Shown here: positions 10,809 to 20,257 of the stretch, piece after piece | How positions within the stretch are numbered: position 1 is the first letter of the stretch | Layout: every line of letters begins with the position of its first letter | NCBI RefSeq assembly: GCF_023898865.1 | Contig: NZ_JAGSOV010000016.1 | Coordinates: forward strand, 1-43,270 | Origin: Pseudonocardia humida | GTDB lineage: Bacteria > Actinomycetota > Actinomycetes > Mycobacteriales > Pseudonocardiaceae | Reading direction: 5' to 3' | Length of the DNA: 43,270 bases | Translations under genes and position numbers: made by a program | The notes under the pieces: model-generated | What the model saw: the letters and a program-made list of their open reading frames with translations, nothing else | Told to the model about the DNA's origin: nothing | Databases searched by the model: none

Positions 10809-11099
10809 TCAGTTGACGACCGCGAGCACGTCGCGCGCGGAGAGGATCAGGTACTCCTCGCCGTTGTACTTGACCTCGGTGCCGCCGTACTTCGAGTAGA
10901 TGACGACGTCGCCGACCGCGACGTCCAGCGGGACGCGGTTGCCGTTGTCGTCGATCCGGCCCGGGCCGACCGCGAGGACCTTGCCCTCCTGCGGCTTCTC
11001 CTTGGCGGTGTCCGGGATGACGATGCCGGAGGCCGTGGTGGTCTCCGCCTCGCTGGCCTGAACGACGATCTTGTCCTCGAGCGGCTTGATGTTCGCCAC
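10809..11099 (-). CDS. groES: Co-chaperonin GroES
   Basis: A 96-residue Hsp10 cap of the GroEL chamber. It shows [17 protein letters not shown] at the N-terminus, the mobile loop [33 protein letters not shown], and the C-terminal [19 protein letters not shown]. Length is normal for the family. The start is GTG with a strong GGGGAGG Shine-Dalgarno site 7 bases upstream. It is the first gene of the groES-groEL unit, preceded by a leader of about 105 bases and a CIRCE operator. The Shine-Dalgarno GGGG can pair with a CCCC two bases upstream of it, which might lower translation at normal temperature. Confidence 0.97.
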   Translation of the reverse strand: MANIKPLEDKIVVQASEAETTTASGIVIPDTAKEKPQEGKVLAVGPGRIDDNGNRVPLDVAVGDVVIYSKYGGTEVKYNGEEYLILSARDVLAVVN

Positions 11100-11205
11100 T
11101 TGAGTACCTCCCCTTGGGGTTCGTGCTTCGGCTACATGGATCCTGGGTGACGGCCTGGGGCGCCCCGTCGTCGCGGGTGCCGGAGCGCCTCGTCGCGGCC
11201 GTTCG

Positions 11206-11232
11206 TTGGCACTCTACCCATGAGAGTGCCAA
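11206..11232. promoter_or_regulatory. CIRCE operator (HrcA binding site)
   Basis: TTGGCACTC (11206-11214), a 9-base spacer and GAGTGCCAA (11224-11232) form the classic CIRCE inverted repeat, with GG/CC for AG/CT at one position of each arm. HrcA binding here represses groES-groEL until heat shock. Confidence 0.95.
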
Positions 11233-11240
11233 CCCCTCAA
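11211..11240 (-). promoter_or_regulatory. Probable groES promoter overlapping CIRCE
   Basis: Reading the minus strand, TTGAGG (11240-11235) and TAGAGT (11216-11211) are separated by 18 bases. Both fit a housekeeping -35/-10 pair, and the -10 box lies inside the CIRCE element, so HrcA would block polymerase directly. Confidence 0.6.
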
Positions 11241-11325
11241 CGTCGCCCCGCCACGTCGTGCGCGACCGCCCCGGACGATCGGCCGCCGGAGTGTCGTCAG
11301 CGGGGCGGAGCCCGGATCGAGCGAC

Positions 11326-11343
11326 CCCGCCCCCGCGGGCGGG
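11326..11343 (-). terminator. Possible tetR terminator
   Basis: A 6-bp GC stem (11326-11331 with 11338-11343) and 6-base loop directly after the tetR stop codon. Short, without T-tract; tentative. Confidence 0.35.
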
Positions 11344-12012
11344 CTACGCCGCGGCGTCCCGGGCCCGCTCCAGGCCGTCCAGGACCAGCTCCAGGCCGTA
11401 CCCGAACTGCTCGCCGTGGTCGTAGCCGGGCTTCATGATCAGTTCGGCGCCCATCTCGGCCAGGTGCGGGTACGCCGCCGCCGAGAACCCGTCCATGATC
11501 GAGGCGGTCAGTTCGGTCAGCTCGGCGGGCGTGTCGAACGGCAGGCTCGCCTCCTGCACCGCGTACCCGTAGACGTAGCTGTCCAGCAGCGAGAACGCGT
11601 GCGCGGCCAGCTCGACGGAGAACCCGGCGCGGCGCAGGCTGCCGATCACCGAGTCGAGGTTGCGGAGCATCGCCGGGCCGGGGCGGGTGCGGCTGAGCAC
11701 GACCGTCCCCCACGGGTGGCGGGCGAGTGCGGCGCGGGCCGAGACCGCGCGCCGGCGCATCGCCTGCCGCCAGCCGACGTCGTCGGTGGGGAGGTCGAAC
11801 TCGCCCAGCACCAGTTCGGCGAGGCCGTCGAGCACCTCGTCCTTGTTGGCGACGTGCTTGTAGAGCGACATCGCCTCGACGCCCAGCTCCTGGCCGAGCT
11901 TGCGCATGGTGAGCGCCGCGAGGCCGTCGCGGTCGGCCAGATCGGCGGCGGCGCGCAGGACGCGGTCGCGGTTCAGGGGGCTGCGGGGTCCGGCGGCTGG
12001 TCGGGTCGGCAT
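11344..12012 (-). CDS. TetR-family repressor with TetR-type C-terminal domain
   Basis: A 222-residue regulator. The N-terminal HTH (about 14-60) carries RVLRAAADLADRDGLAALTM and LGVEAMSLYKHVANKDEVL, the MSLYKHV segment being typical of TetR/AcrR members with the tetracycline-repressor-type C-terminal ligand domain. The rest (about 70-215) is the helical ligand-binding and dimer domain. I start at ATG 12012, which has a GGAGGTG site; the upstream TTG in the same frame lies within the promoter region. It is divergent from an MDR oxidoreductase, and a perfect inverted repeat sits between them. It therefore probably represses that gene and itself; the inducer is unknown. Confidence 0.9.
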   Translation of the reverse strand: MPTRPAAGPRSPLNRDRVLRAAADLADRDGLAALTMRKLGQELGVEAMSLYKHVANKDEVLDGLAELVLGEFDLPTDDVGWRQAMRRRAVSARAALARHPWGTVVLSRTRPGPAMLRNLDSVIGSLRRAGFSVELAAHAFSLLDSYVYGYAVQEASLPFDTPAELTELTASIMDGFSAAAYPHLAEMGAELIMKPGYDHGEQFGYGLELVLDGLERARDAAA

Positions 12013-12030
12013 GGTCACCTCCGTTGACAA

Positions 12031-12063
12031 GCTTACTAAGTACCCCTAGCTTACTTAGTAAGC
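12031..12063. promoter_or_regulatory. TetR operator
   Basis: Perfect 12-bp inverted repeat GCTTACTAAGTA / TACTTAGTAAGC with a 9-base spacer, in the gap between divergent tetR and the oxidoreductase gene. Each arm also contains its own CTTA-N-TAAG palindrome, so two TetR dimers could bind side by side. It is the most A/T-rich stretch of the neighbourhood, so it probably also contains both promoters. Confidence 0.88.
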
Positions 12064-12079
12064 CGACGAGGGGACGACC

Positions 12080-13052
12080 ATGCAGACCGAGCAGCAGGCC
12101 GCGATGAAGGCGGCCGTGCGCCGCGAGTACGGACCGCCGGACGTGCTCCGGCTCGACGACGTGCCGGTGCCGACGATCACCGCCGACCAGGTGCTGGTCC
12201 GGGTGCGCGCGGCCGGGGTCGACCCCGGCGTGCTGTTCTTCCTGACCGGGCGCCCGCGCGTCCTGCGCGCCGTGGCCGGGATCGCCCGCCCGACGCAGCC
12301 GGTCCTCGGCCGTGCGCTGGCCGGGCGGGTCGAGGCGGTCGGCGCGGCGGTGACGAGGTTCCGGGCCGGCGACGAGGTCTACGGCGAGGTCCCGCACGGC
12401 GCCTACGCCGAGTACGCCGCGGCGCCTGCGCACCTGCTGGCGGTCAAGCCGACCGGGCTGTCGTTCGCCGAGGCGGCGGCCGTGCCGCTGTCCGGGACGG
12501 CGGCGCTGCAGTGCCTGCGCGACGCCGGGCGCCTGCGGCCCGGCTCGCACGTGCTGGTCAACGGGGCCACCGGCGGGGTCGGGACGTTCGCCGTGCAGAT
12601 CGCCAAGGCGCTCGGGGCCCGGGTGACGGCCGTCTGCTCACCGGACGGCGCCGCGCTGGTCACCGCGCTCGGCGCCGACCACGTCGTCGACCGCACCCGC
12701 GACGACTTCACCGACGCCGGCCCGCGCTACGACGTGGTCCTCGACCTGGTCGGCAACCGCACGCTCGCGCAGTGCCGGCGGGTGCTCGCCCCCGGTGGGC
12801 GGCTGGTGCTCTCGGCCGGTCCCCCGGCCCCCTCGATCCGGCGCACGCTGGTCGGGCTGCTGAGCTACCCGGTCCTGCGCCGCAAGATCGTCCCGGGGTT
12901 CGCGGTGCCGCGCGCGGCCGATCTCGACCGGCTGCGCGAGATGGTCGACTCCGGGGCGGTCCGCCCGGCCCTGGACCGGACCTACCCGTTGGCCGAGGCC
13001 GCGGAGGCGCTGCGCGCGCAGGCCGCGGGCCACGCCCGCGGCAAGACCGTGC

Positions 13053-13066
<14 letters not shown>
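12080..13066 (+). CDS. Zinc-independent MDR oxidoreductase (quinone reductase-like)
   Basis: A 328-residue medium-chain dehydrogenase/reductase. The N-terminal GroES-like domain has [17 protein letters not shown] and a [12 protein letters not shown] segment. The Rossmann domain has the NAD(P)H loop [20 protein letters not shown] (about 160-180), ALGADHVVD and [10 protein letters not shown]. Catalytic and structural zinc cysteines are absent, which places it in the zeta-crystallin/quinone oxidoreductase group using NADPH. The start at 12080 has GAGGGG upstream; Met9 is an alternative. Its 3' end overlaps the convergent tsaD by 14 bases. Transcription is very likely controlled by the divergent TetR. 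A role in detoxifying quinones or enones is inferred only from the family. Confidence 0.88.
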
Positions 13067-14092
<1,026 letters not shown>

Positions 14093-14096
<4 letters not shown>

Positions 14097-14554
14097 TTCA
14101 CGGCCTCCCGCCGCATGGTGTGCGCGTCGGCCCGGCTCACCGGGTAGTACCTGCGGCGCAGGCCGACGACGGCGAAGCCCTCGGACTCGTAGAGCCGGTG
14201 CGCGGGCTCGTTGTCGGTGCGCACCTCGAGGAACACCTCGGCGCGCTCCTGGTCGGCCACCGCGAGCAGGCCCCGCACCAGCGCCCGCCCGATGCCCTTG
14301 CCCTGGTGCTCCGGGGCGACGGCCACGGTGTGCACCTCGGCCTCCGGGCGCGGCGGGCCCGCGGTGAACGCCAGCCCGGCGTAGCCGACCAGCTCGTCGT
14401 CGCAGCGCGCGGCCAGGTAGTGGTGCCAGGAGGCCAGCGCGTCCAGGAAGGCCCGCTCCGACCAGGGCTGGGAATCGGCGAAGAGCACCGCGTCGAGCTC
14501 GGCGGCGCGCGCGGCGTCCTCCGGGCGCAGCTCGTCGATCACCAGGGCCGTCAC
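14093..14554 (-). CDS. rimI: Ribosomal-protein-alanine N-acetyltransferase RimI-like
   Basis: A 153-residue GNAT acetyltransferase. The acetyl-CoA pyrophosphate loop is visible in [17 protein letters not shown] (Q-G-K-G-I-G). It also has [11 protein letters not shown] near the N-terminus and [24 protein letters not shown] near the end, all typical of RimI. RimI acetylates the N-terminal Ala of S18 in E. coli; actinobacterial homologues are broader. The GTG start overlaps the tsaB stop and its TGA overlaps the tsaD start, so translation is coupled on both sides. The frame runs far upstream but only as a shadow of tsaB. Confidence 0.93.
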
Positions 14555-15216
14555 GGGGTGGTCACCTTCTTGGCCTGCCCGGGCGGCACGGCGTCGGGGC
14601 GGCGCAGGTAGAGCGGCTCCAGCGGGGCGGGCTCGGCGCCGGCGCGCAGCGCGGCGGCGGCCACCGCGACCAGCCCGACGGGCGAGGGTCCGGCGGTGGA
14701 GCGCACCGCCAGCCCGGTCGCCGCGGCCGACGGCCCGGCGGCGGCCGTCGCGCCGAGCTCGGGCAGCCGGTCGACGAGCGCGGCGGGCGCCGTCACGTGC
14801 GGCCCGTCGAGGAGGGTGCCCGCGCCGTCGTACGCGGCCCAGTAGACCTCGCGGCGGCGGGCGTCGGTGACGACGACGAGCGGCTCGCCCGCGGCGACGT
14901 CGGCGGCGATGGCGTCGAGGGTGCCCACGCCGTGCACCGGGACGCCGAGCGCGTCGCCGAGGGCGGCCGCGGTGACCATCCCGACCCGCAGCCCGGTGAA
15001 CGGCCCGGGCCCGACCCCGGTGACCACGGCGTCGACCTCCGCGAGCTTCGCCCCGGCGTCCGCGCAGGCCGCCAGCACGCCCGGCATCAGCAGCTCGGCG
15101 TGCCGGCGGGCGTTCTCGGTGACCCGGGCCGCGCGCGGCCGGACCGCGTCGGCCGTCAGCTCGACCAGGCCCGCGGTGATGGCGGGCGTGGCGGTGTCGA
15201 TGGCCAGGACGAGCAC
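14551..15216 (-). CDS. tsaB: t6A biosynthesis protein TsaB
   Basis: The scaffold partner of TsaD. A 221-residue ASKHA protein starting [20 protein letters not shown]. It has the conserved segments [20 protein letters not shown] and [18 protein letters not shown], and a degenerate C-terminal half ending in [10 protein letters not shown], as usual for TsaB. The start is GTG; the Shine-Dalgarno site is weak. The spacer to the upstream HAD gene is 34 bases and the rimI start overlaps the stop codon. Confidence 0.95.
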   Translation of the reverse strand: MLVLAIDTATPAITAGLVELTADAVRPRAARVTENARRHAELLMPGVLAACADAGAKLAEVDAVVTGVGPGPFTGLRVGMVTAAALGDALGVPVHGVGTLDAIAADVAAGEPLVVVTDARRREVYWAAYDGAGTLLDGPHVTAPAALVDRLPELGATAAAGPSAAATGLAVRSTAGPSPVGLVAVAAAALRAGAEPAPLEPLYLRRPDAVPPGQAKKVTTP

Positions 15217-15250
15217 GCACCGAGGGTAGGCCGCGCGCCCCGACCGCCTC

Positions 15251-15967
15251 TCACCAGGTCGAGAGCAGCCCGGGGAGCTCGGCGAGGCGGTGCAGGACGC
15301 CGTCGGGGTGGACGTCGACGGGGACCTGCTGCACGGCCGGGATGTCGGAGTGCGGCACCAGGACCGCGCGCATGCCGACGCCCTTGGCCCCGCTGATGTC
15401 GTCGTAGGGGCGGTCGCCGACGTAGACGGCGCGGGACGGGTCGCCGACGCCGACGGCGTCGAGCGCGGCCCGGAACGCCGACGGGTGCGGCTTGGTCCAG
15501 GGCAGGTCGCTGCTCCAGACGGTGGCGTCGAACAGGTCGAGCACGCCGTCGCGGCGCAGCCAGTCCTGGTGCCAGGCGGCGGGCCACGGCGTCGAGGACA
15601 GCACGCCCAGGCGCAGCCCCCGCTCGCGCAGCTCCCGCAGCATCGGTGCGGCCTCCGGGTCGGTGTGGGTGGCCTGCACCCAGAACTCCCGGTACGCGTC
15701 GAGGGCGCGGTCGTCGTGCTCGGCCGCGGCGTCCGCCAGCACGTGGGCCAGGGTGAACGCGCGGTGCTCGTCGCGCACGGTCGCCCAGCGGGCGGCGTCG
15801 GCGGCCAGCAGGGCGCTCGCCGCCTCCCGGGCGCGGTCCTCGTCCTGCGGGTGGGCGGCGCCGGCGTAGGCGCGCCACGCGTCGTGCGCGTCGATCGTCT
15901 TCCAGGGGGTGAGCGTGCCGCCCCAGTCGAAGATCACCGCGTCGATCGTCCCCGGCGCGATCGTCAC
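15251..15967 (-). CDS. HAD-superfamily hydrolase with DWGGT motif
   Basis: A 238-residue HAD-fold protein. Motif I is FDWGGTLTPW (D14 nucleophile). Motif II lies in VLSSTPW, motif III is the Lys of PWTKPHPSAF, and motif IV is YVGDRPYDDISGA, followed by GVGMRAVLV. A helical cap occupies about residues 25-115. The usual second Asp of motif I (DxD), the general acid/base of phosphatases, is Gly (D-W-G). This is seen in some actinobacterial HAD proteins but leaves the reaction unclear. The GTG start overlaps the tsaE stop (GTGA). It sits between tsaE and tsaB in the operon, which suggests co-expression with t6A synthesis but does not prove a shared pathway. Confidence 0.85.
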   Translation of the reverse strand: MTIAPGTIDAVIFDWGGTLTPWKTIDAHDAWRAYAGAAHPQDEDRAREAASALLAADAARWATVRDEHRAFTLAHVLADAAAEHDDRALDAYREFWVQATHTDPEAAPMLRELRERGLRLGVLSSTPWPAAWHQDWLRRDGVLDLFDATVWSSDLPWTKPHPSAFRAALDAVGVGDPSRAVYVGDRPYDDISGAKGVGMRAVLVPHSDIPAVQQVPVDVHPDGVLHRLAELPGLLSTW

Positions 15968-16437
15968 CGCGGGCCCTCGACGCGCTCCACGGTCGCCTCC
16001 CGGACGTCGTCGTCGCGGCGGTCGAGGCGGACCAGCAGGTGCCGGGCGGCCAGGCGTTCGGCCACGCCCTCCCCCCACTCCACGACGACGACGGCGGAGT
16101 CGAGGTCGGTGTCGAGGTCGAGGTCGTCGAGCTCGGCGGCGACGTCGGTGGCGAAGCCGAGCCGGTAGGCGTCGACGTGCACGAGCGGCACGCCCGCCCC
16201 GCCGGGCAGCGGCCGGTGCTCGCGGGCGATGACGAACGTCGGCGAGGTGACCGCGCCGGCCACGCCGAGCCCCCGGGCGATGCCGCGGACCAGCACCGTC
16301 TTCCCCGCCCCGAGCGGACCGGAGAGCACGACGAGGTCGCCCGCGCCGAGCCCGTCGGCCAGCCGCTCGCCCAGCGCCTCGGTGTCGGCCGCGGTGGGCA
16401 GCTCGACCGGGACGCCCGTCCGCGCGGATGTGCTCAT
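15964..16437 (-). CDS. tsaE: t6A biosynthesis ATPase TsaE
   Basis: The ATPase of the TsaBDE complex. 157 residues with Walker A SGPLGAGKTVLVRGIARGLG, the SPTFVI switch, HVDAYRL, and VVVVEWGEGVAERL near the C-terminus. The ATG start overlaps the stop of the upstream hydrolase (ATGA), and its TGA overlaps the HAD start. The gene is slightly longer at both ends than E. coli TsaE but otherwise ordinary. Confidence 0.95.
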   Translation of the reverse strand: MSTSARTGVPVELPTAADTEALGERLADGLGAGDLVVLSGPLGAGKTVLVRGIARGLGVAGAVTSPTFVIAREHRPLPGGAGVPLVHVDAYRLGFATDVAAELDDLDLDTDLDSAVVVVEWGEGVAERLAARHLLVRLDRRDDDVREATVERVEGPR

Positions 16438-17534
16438 GCCCGCCTCCGCATCCCGCGCTGCCGCGTGCGGAACGCGGACCGGCGCAGCAGTCTGACCAGT
16501 GCCTCGTCGGTGGCCATGGGTTGCTCCAGCATCGGCAGGTGCCCGACGCCGGGCAGCACCACCAGCTCCGCGTCGGGCAGTTCGGCGGCGATCCGCTCGC
16601 TGTGGCTGACCGGGATGACCTTGTCGGCGTCGCCGGCCAGCACCAGCACCTCGCAGGTGGCCAGCGCGGGCAGCGCGGCGATCCGGTTGTGGCTGCCCAG
16701 GGTGTCGACGAAGTCGGTGAGCGCGTCGACGGCGTTGACCCGGATCATGGTGTCGACCAGGTCGACCAGCCAGGGCGCGACGTTGCGGTCGCCGTAGGCG
16801 ACGCTGCCGGTGATCGAGCGGATGATCCCGGCGGTGGCCTGGCGGGCACCCTCGATCAGCGCGGGCTGCGCCCGTGCGACCAGGCCGACCGCGCGGGTGA
16901 GCGGGTTGTGCCGGGACAGCAGCGTGGCCCGCAGGCCCTGCCCGCCGATCTCGCCGGCCGAGGTGGCGATGAACGCGACCCCGGCCACCCGCTCGGTGAA
17001 CAGCTCCGGGTTGTTCTCGGCCAGCGCCATCACGCTCATGCCGCCCATCGAGTGCGCGACGAGCACCAGCGGGCCCTGCGGGGCCAGCGCCCGGATCACC
17101 GCGTCGAGGTCGCGGCCGAGCTGCTCGATGGTGCAGCTCTCGGTGGAGGCCCGCTCGGAGCGGCCGTGGCTGCGCAGGTCGTAGAGGACCTGGCGGACGC
17201 GCGGCCCGTCCAGCCCGGCCAGCGTCCGGCGCTGGAAGTGCCAGGTGCGGCGGTCGAGCGCCATGCCGTGGATGAGCACGACGGTCAGCGCCGCGGGCCC
17301 GCCGGTGGCCTCGATCTCCTCGCAGGACAGCCGGACGCCGTCGTCGGCGGTGACCGAGGAGGTCTCGCCGGGCGGCTGCGTGCCCGGCTCGACCACGGAC
17401 TCGCTGAGCTCGGCGGCCAGCTCGCGCCGCTCGGTGGCGATGCGGTGGCGGCGGCGGGCGACCAGCCCCGCGGCGGCCACGCCGACCGCGCCCGCGGCAC
17501 CCGCGGCGGCTCCCCAGACCCCGCGCTTCACCAC
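16434..17534 (-). CDS. Membrane-anchored alpha/beta hydrolase
   Basis: A 366-residue alpha/beta hydrolase. It begins with a hydrophobic Ala/Gly/Val segment (about 5-25) and an Arg cluster (ARRRHR), so it is probably anchored with the catalytic part in the cytosol. The catalytic set is complete: oxyanion strand VLIHGMALDRRTW, nucleophile elbow AHSMGGM, acid LAGDADKVIP, and histidine LPGVGHLPMLEQP. It resembles esterase/peroxidase-like members; the substrate is unknown. Homologues are commonly encoded between alr and tsaE in actinobacteria. The first of two adjacent GTG codons has GGAGGAG 5 bases upstream and overlaps the alr end; the second (17531) also fits. Confidence 0.88.
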   Translation of the reverse strand: MVKRGVWGAAAGAAGAVGVAAAGLVARRRHRIATERRELAAELSESVVEPGTQPPGETSSVTADDGVRLSCEEIEATGGPAALTVVLIHGMALDRRTWHFQRRTLAGLDGPRVRQVLYDLRSHGRSERASTESCTIEQLGRDLDAVIRALAPQGPLVLVAHSMGGMSVMALAENNPELFTERVAGVAFIATSAGEIGGQGLRATLLSRHNPLTRAVGLVARAQPALIEGARQATAGIIRSITGSVAYGDRNVAPWLVDLVDTMIRVNAVDALTDFVDTLGSHNRIAALPALATCEVLVLAGDADKVIPVSHSERIAAELPDAELVVLPGVGHLPMLEQPMATDEALVRLLRRSAFRTRQRGMRRRA

Positions 17535-18712
17535 CGCGGCTCCTCCCCGCCCGCCCCGGTGTGCACGCGGGTGACGCGGCGCAGATGCACGCCCGTGACG
17601 ACCTCGTAGTGGATGGTGCCCAGCTCGTCGGCCCAGTCCTGGGCCGTCGGAGCACCGTCGGTTCCCGGGCCGAACAGCACGGCCTCGTCGCCGACGCGGA
17701 CCTCGTCGTCGCCGCAGTCGACGACGACCTGGTCCATGCAGACGCGCCCGACGACCGGGCGCAGCGCGCCGCCCAGCAGCACCTTCATCCGGCCGTGCCG
17801 GTTGAGCGCGCGGGTGACGCCGTCGGCGTAGCCGACCGGGAGCAGGGCGAGCGTCGTCTCCCGCGGGGTGGTCCACGCGTGGCCGTAGGAGACGCCCTCG
17901 CCCGCCGGCACCCGCTTGGCCAGCACCACGCGGGCCCGCAGGGTCATCGCCGGGACGAGCGGGCTCTGGGCCACCGGCCGGTCGAACGGGTCGAGCCCGT
18001 AGACCGCGATGCCCGGGCGGACCAGGTCGAAGTGCAGGTCGGGGCGGGACATCGTGGCCGCCGAGTTGGCCAGGTGGCGGATCGGGTCGAGCCCGCGCTC
18101 GCGCGCCGCCGTCCAGGCCGCGGTGAGCCGGGCGGCCTGGACGTCCAGCGAGGGGTGGTCGGGGGTGTCGGCGTTGGCCAGGTGCGACCAGACGGCGACG
18201 ACCTCGGCCTCGCCGTCGGCGGCGGCCTTGGCCGCGGCGTCGAGGAGGTCGGGCCACTGCGCGGCGGGGGCGCCGTTGCGGGACAGGCCGGTGTCGGCCT
18301 TCAGGTGCAGCCGGGCGGGCCGCCCGGCGGCGCGGGCCCCGGCCAGCACGGCGGCCAGGTGCTCGCGCGAGGAGACCGCGAGGTCGACGTCCGAGGACAC
18401 CGCCGGCCCGAAGTCCTCACCCGGCAGGTGCAGCCAGGACAGCAGCGGCGCGGTGATCCCGGCCGCGCGCAGGGCGGCGGCCTCGTCGAGGGTGCACACC
18501 CCGAGCCAGGACGCTCCGGCCCGCAGCGCGGCGCCCGCGACCTCGACGGCGCCGTGGCCGTAACCGTCGGCCTTGAGCACGGCCATCAGCTCCGCGCCCG
18601 GCGAGGCCCGCCGGAGCACGTCGACGTTGTGCCGGACGGCGGCGAGGTCCACCACCGCCTCGGCGCGCACTGCCTCCGCGCGCACTGACGGGTCGGTCAC
18701 GCGGCTCATCAT
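17528..18712 (-). CDS. alr: Alanine racemase
   Basis: PLP enzyme making D-alanine for peptidoglycan in the cytosol. The 394-residue protein has the PLP lysine in MAVLKADGYGHG (K47), the substrate-side HLKADTGLSRNG, LVRPGIAVYGLDP, the catalytic tyrosine in GEGVSYGHAW, LLPVGYADG, and VCMDQVVVDC in the C-terminal beta domain. The N-terminal repeat VRAEAVRAEAVVDL is slightly longer than usual. No good Shine-Dalgarno site precedes the double ATG at 18712/18709. The spacer to nnr is 36 bases. Confidence 0.96.
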   Translation of the reverse strand: MMSRVTDPSVRAEAVRAEAVVDLAAVRHNVDVLRRASPGAELMAVLKADGYGHGAVEVAGAALRAGASWLGVCTLDEAAALRAAGITAPLLSWLHLPGEDFGPAVSSDVDLAVSSREHLAAVLAGARAAGRPARLHLKADTGLSRNGAPAAQWPDLLDAAAKAAADGEAEVVAVWSHLANADTPDHPSLDVQAARLTAAWTAARERGLDPIRHLANSAATMSRPDLHFDLVRPGIAVYGLDPFDRPVAQSPLVPAMTLRARVVLAKRVPAGEGVSYGHAWTTPRETTLALLPVGYADGVTRALNRHGRMKVLLGGALRPVVGRVCMDQVVVDCGDDEVRVGDEAVLFGPGTDGAPTAQDWADELGTIHYEVVTGVHLRRVTRVHTGAGGEEPRW

Positions 18713-18748
18713 CGCATCCGGTACCGACCGGTAAAGGGGGCGCAGGGG

Positions 18749-20224
18749 TCAGCGGGCGAGCGCCCGCAGGGTGCGCAGGGCGTCCGGGACGGCCGCCTGC
18801 AGCAGCGATGCGGGGGCGGGCGCGGTGGCCCCGGTGCCCGAGGTGGGCCTCGTCCCCCTGGCCGCCAGGTCGGCGGCCAGCCCGTGCGCGAGGCAGGCGC
18901 AGCCCGCGGCCCACCACGGGTCCAGCCCGGCGGCCAGCAGCGCGCCGATCATCCCGGTCAGCACGTCGCCGGAGCCCGCGGTGGCGGCCCACGACGAGTC
19001 GGCGGCGTGCACCATCACCCGCCCACCCGGATCGGCGACGACGGTGGCGTTGCCCTTGAGCAGCACCGTCACGTCCAGCTCGCGGGCGGCCCGGACGGCG
19101 GCGGCGATCCGGTCGTCGCCCACGTCGCCGGCCAGCCGGGCGAACTCGCGGTCGTGCGGGGTGATCACCACCGGGCGCCCGGCGACCGCGGAGCGCAGGT
19201 CGGCGTGCTCGGCCAGCAGGGTGATGGCGTCGGCGTCGACGCACAGCGGGACGTCGCGGTCGAGCACGGCCGACAGCAGGGCCCGCCCGGCGTCGTCGGT
19301 GCCGATGCCGGGGCCGACCGCCCAGGACTGCGTGCGCCCGGCCTCGCCGATCGCGTCGGTGGCCACCACCTCCGGCCAGCGGGCCCGCACCCCCGCCGCG
19401 GCCGAGCCGGCGAAGCGGACCATGCCGCTGGTGGCCAGGACCGCGGCCCCGGTGGCCAGGACGGCGGCGCCCGGGTAGGTGGCCGAGCCGGCGGCCACCC
19501 CGGTCACGCCCTGGGTGTACTTGTCGTCGCGCGGCCCGGGCACCGGCCAGCGGGCGGCGACGTCGGCCGCCTCGACCACGTGCGCGCGCGGCTCGGGCAG
19601 GTGCTCGCCGAGCCCGATGTCCACGAGGTGCACCGGCCCGCAGGAGGAGCGGGCCAGCACGTGCACCGGCTTGGGCGCCCCGAAGGTGACAGTCGCGTCG
19701 GCGACCACCGCCGGGCCGGGGGCGGTGCCGGTGTCGGTGTCGACGCCGCTGGGCACGTCCACCGCGAGCAGCGGGATGCCCGCGCGGCGCACGGCGGCGA
19801 CGATCGTCGCCGCCGGCTCGCGCAGCGGGCCCCGCCCCGAGATCCCGACGATGCCGTCGACGACCAGGTCGGCGCCGGTGGCGGCGACCAGCCCGGCCTG
19901 CGGGTCGACGGCTCGGCCCCCGGCCCGCACGAGCGCGGCCAGCCCGGCGGGGTGGGCGCGGTCGGGGTCGAGCAGGACCGCGGTGACGCCGACCCCCCGG
20001 CGCCGCAGGGTCACCCCCGCCCACAGCGCGTCGCCGCCGTTGTTGCCCGCCCCGACCAGCAGCACCACCCGCGAGCCGGACACGCCGCCGCGCTCGGCGA
20101 GCATCCGGGCGGCGTGCGTCGCCAGCCCGAACGCCGCCCGGCGCATCAGCGCGCCCTCCGGCGCGCGGTCGAGCAGCACGGCCTCGGTGGTGCGGATCTG
20201 CTCCGCGGTCCAGACGCCCTTCAT
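18749..20224 (-). CDS. nnr: Bifunctional NAD(P)H-hydrate epimerase/dehydratase
   Basis: Repairs hydrated NADH and NADPH. 491 residues. The N-terminal YjeF-type epimerase (about 1-215) has RVVLLVGAGNNGGDALWAGV and VDGIVGISGRGPLREP. The C-terminal ribokinase-like ADP/ATP-dependent dehydratase (about 235-490) has WAVGPGIGTDDAGRALL, VDADAITLL, PVVITPHDREFARL, LLKGNATVVADPGGRV and AGSGDVLTGMIGALLAAG. Gene order nnr-alr is common in actinobacteria. It lies 33 bases downstream of the lipoprotein gene. Confidence 0.95.
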   Translation of the reverse strand: MKGVWTAEQIRTTEAVLLDRAPEGALMRRAAFGLATHAARMLAERGGVSGSRVVLLVGAGNNGGDALWAGVTLRRRGVGVTAVLLDPDRAHPAGLAALVRAGGRAVDPQAGLVAATGADLVVDGIVGISGRGPLREPAATIVAAVRRAGIPLLAVDVPSGVDTDTGTAPGPAVVADATVTFGAPKPVHVLARSSCGPVHLVDIGLGEHLPEPRAHVVEAADVAARWPVPGPRDDKYTQGVTGVAAGSATYPGAAVLATGAAVLATSGMVRFAGSAAAGVRARWPEVVATDAIGEAGRTQSWAVGPGIGTDDAGRALLSAVLDRDVPLCVDADAITLLAEHADLRSAVAGRPVVITPHDREFARLAGDVGDDRIAAAVRAARELDVTVLLKGNATVVADPGGRVMVHAADSSWAATAGSGDVLTGMIGALLAAGLDPWWAAGCACLAHGLAADLAARGTRPTSGTGATAPAPASLLQAAVPDALRTLRALAR

Positions 20225-20257
20225 CGGCCCGACGCTAGTGTCCCGGGCCGATCTGGG

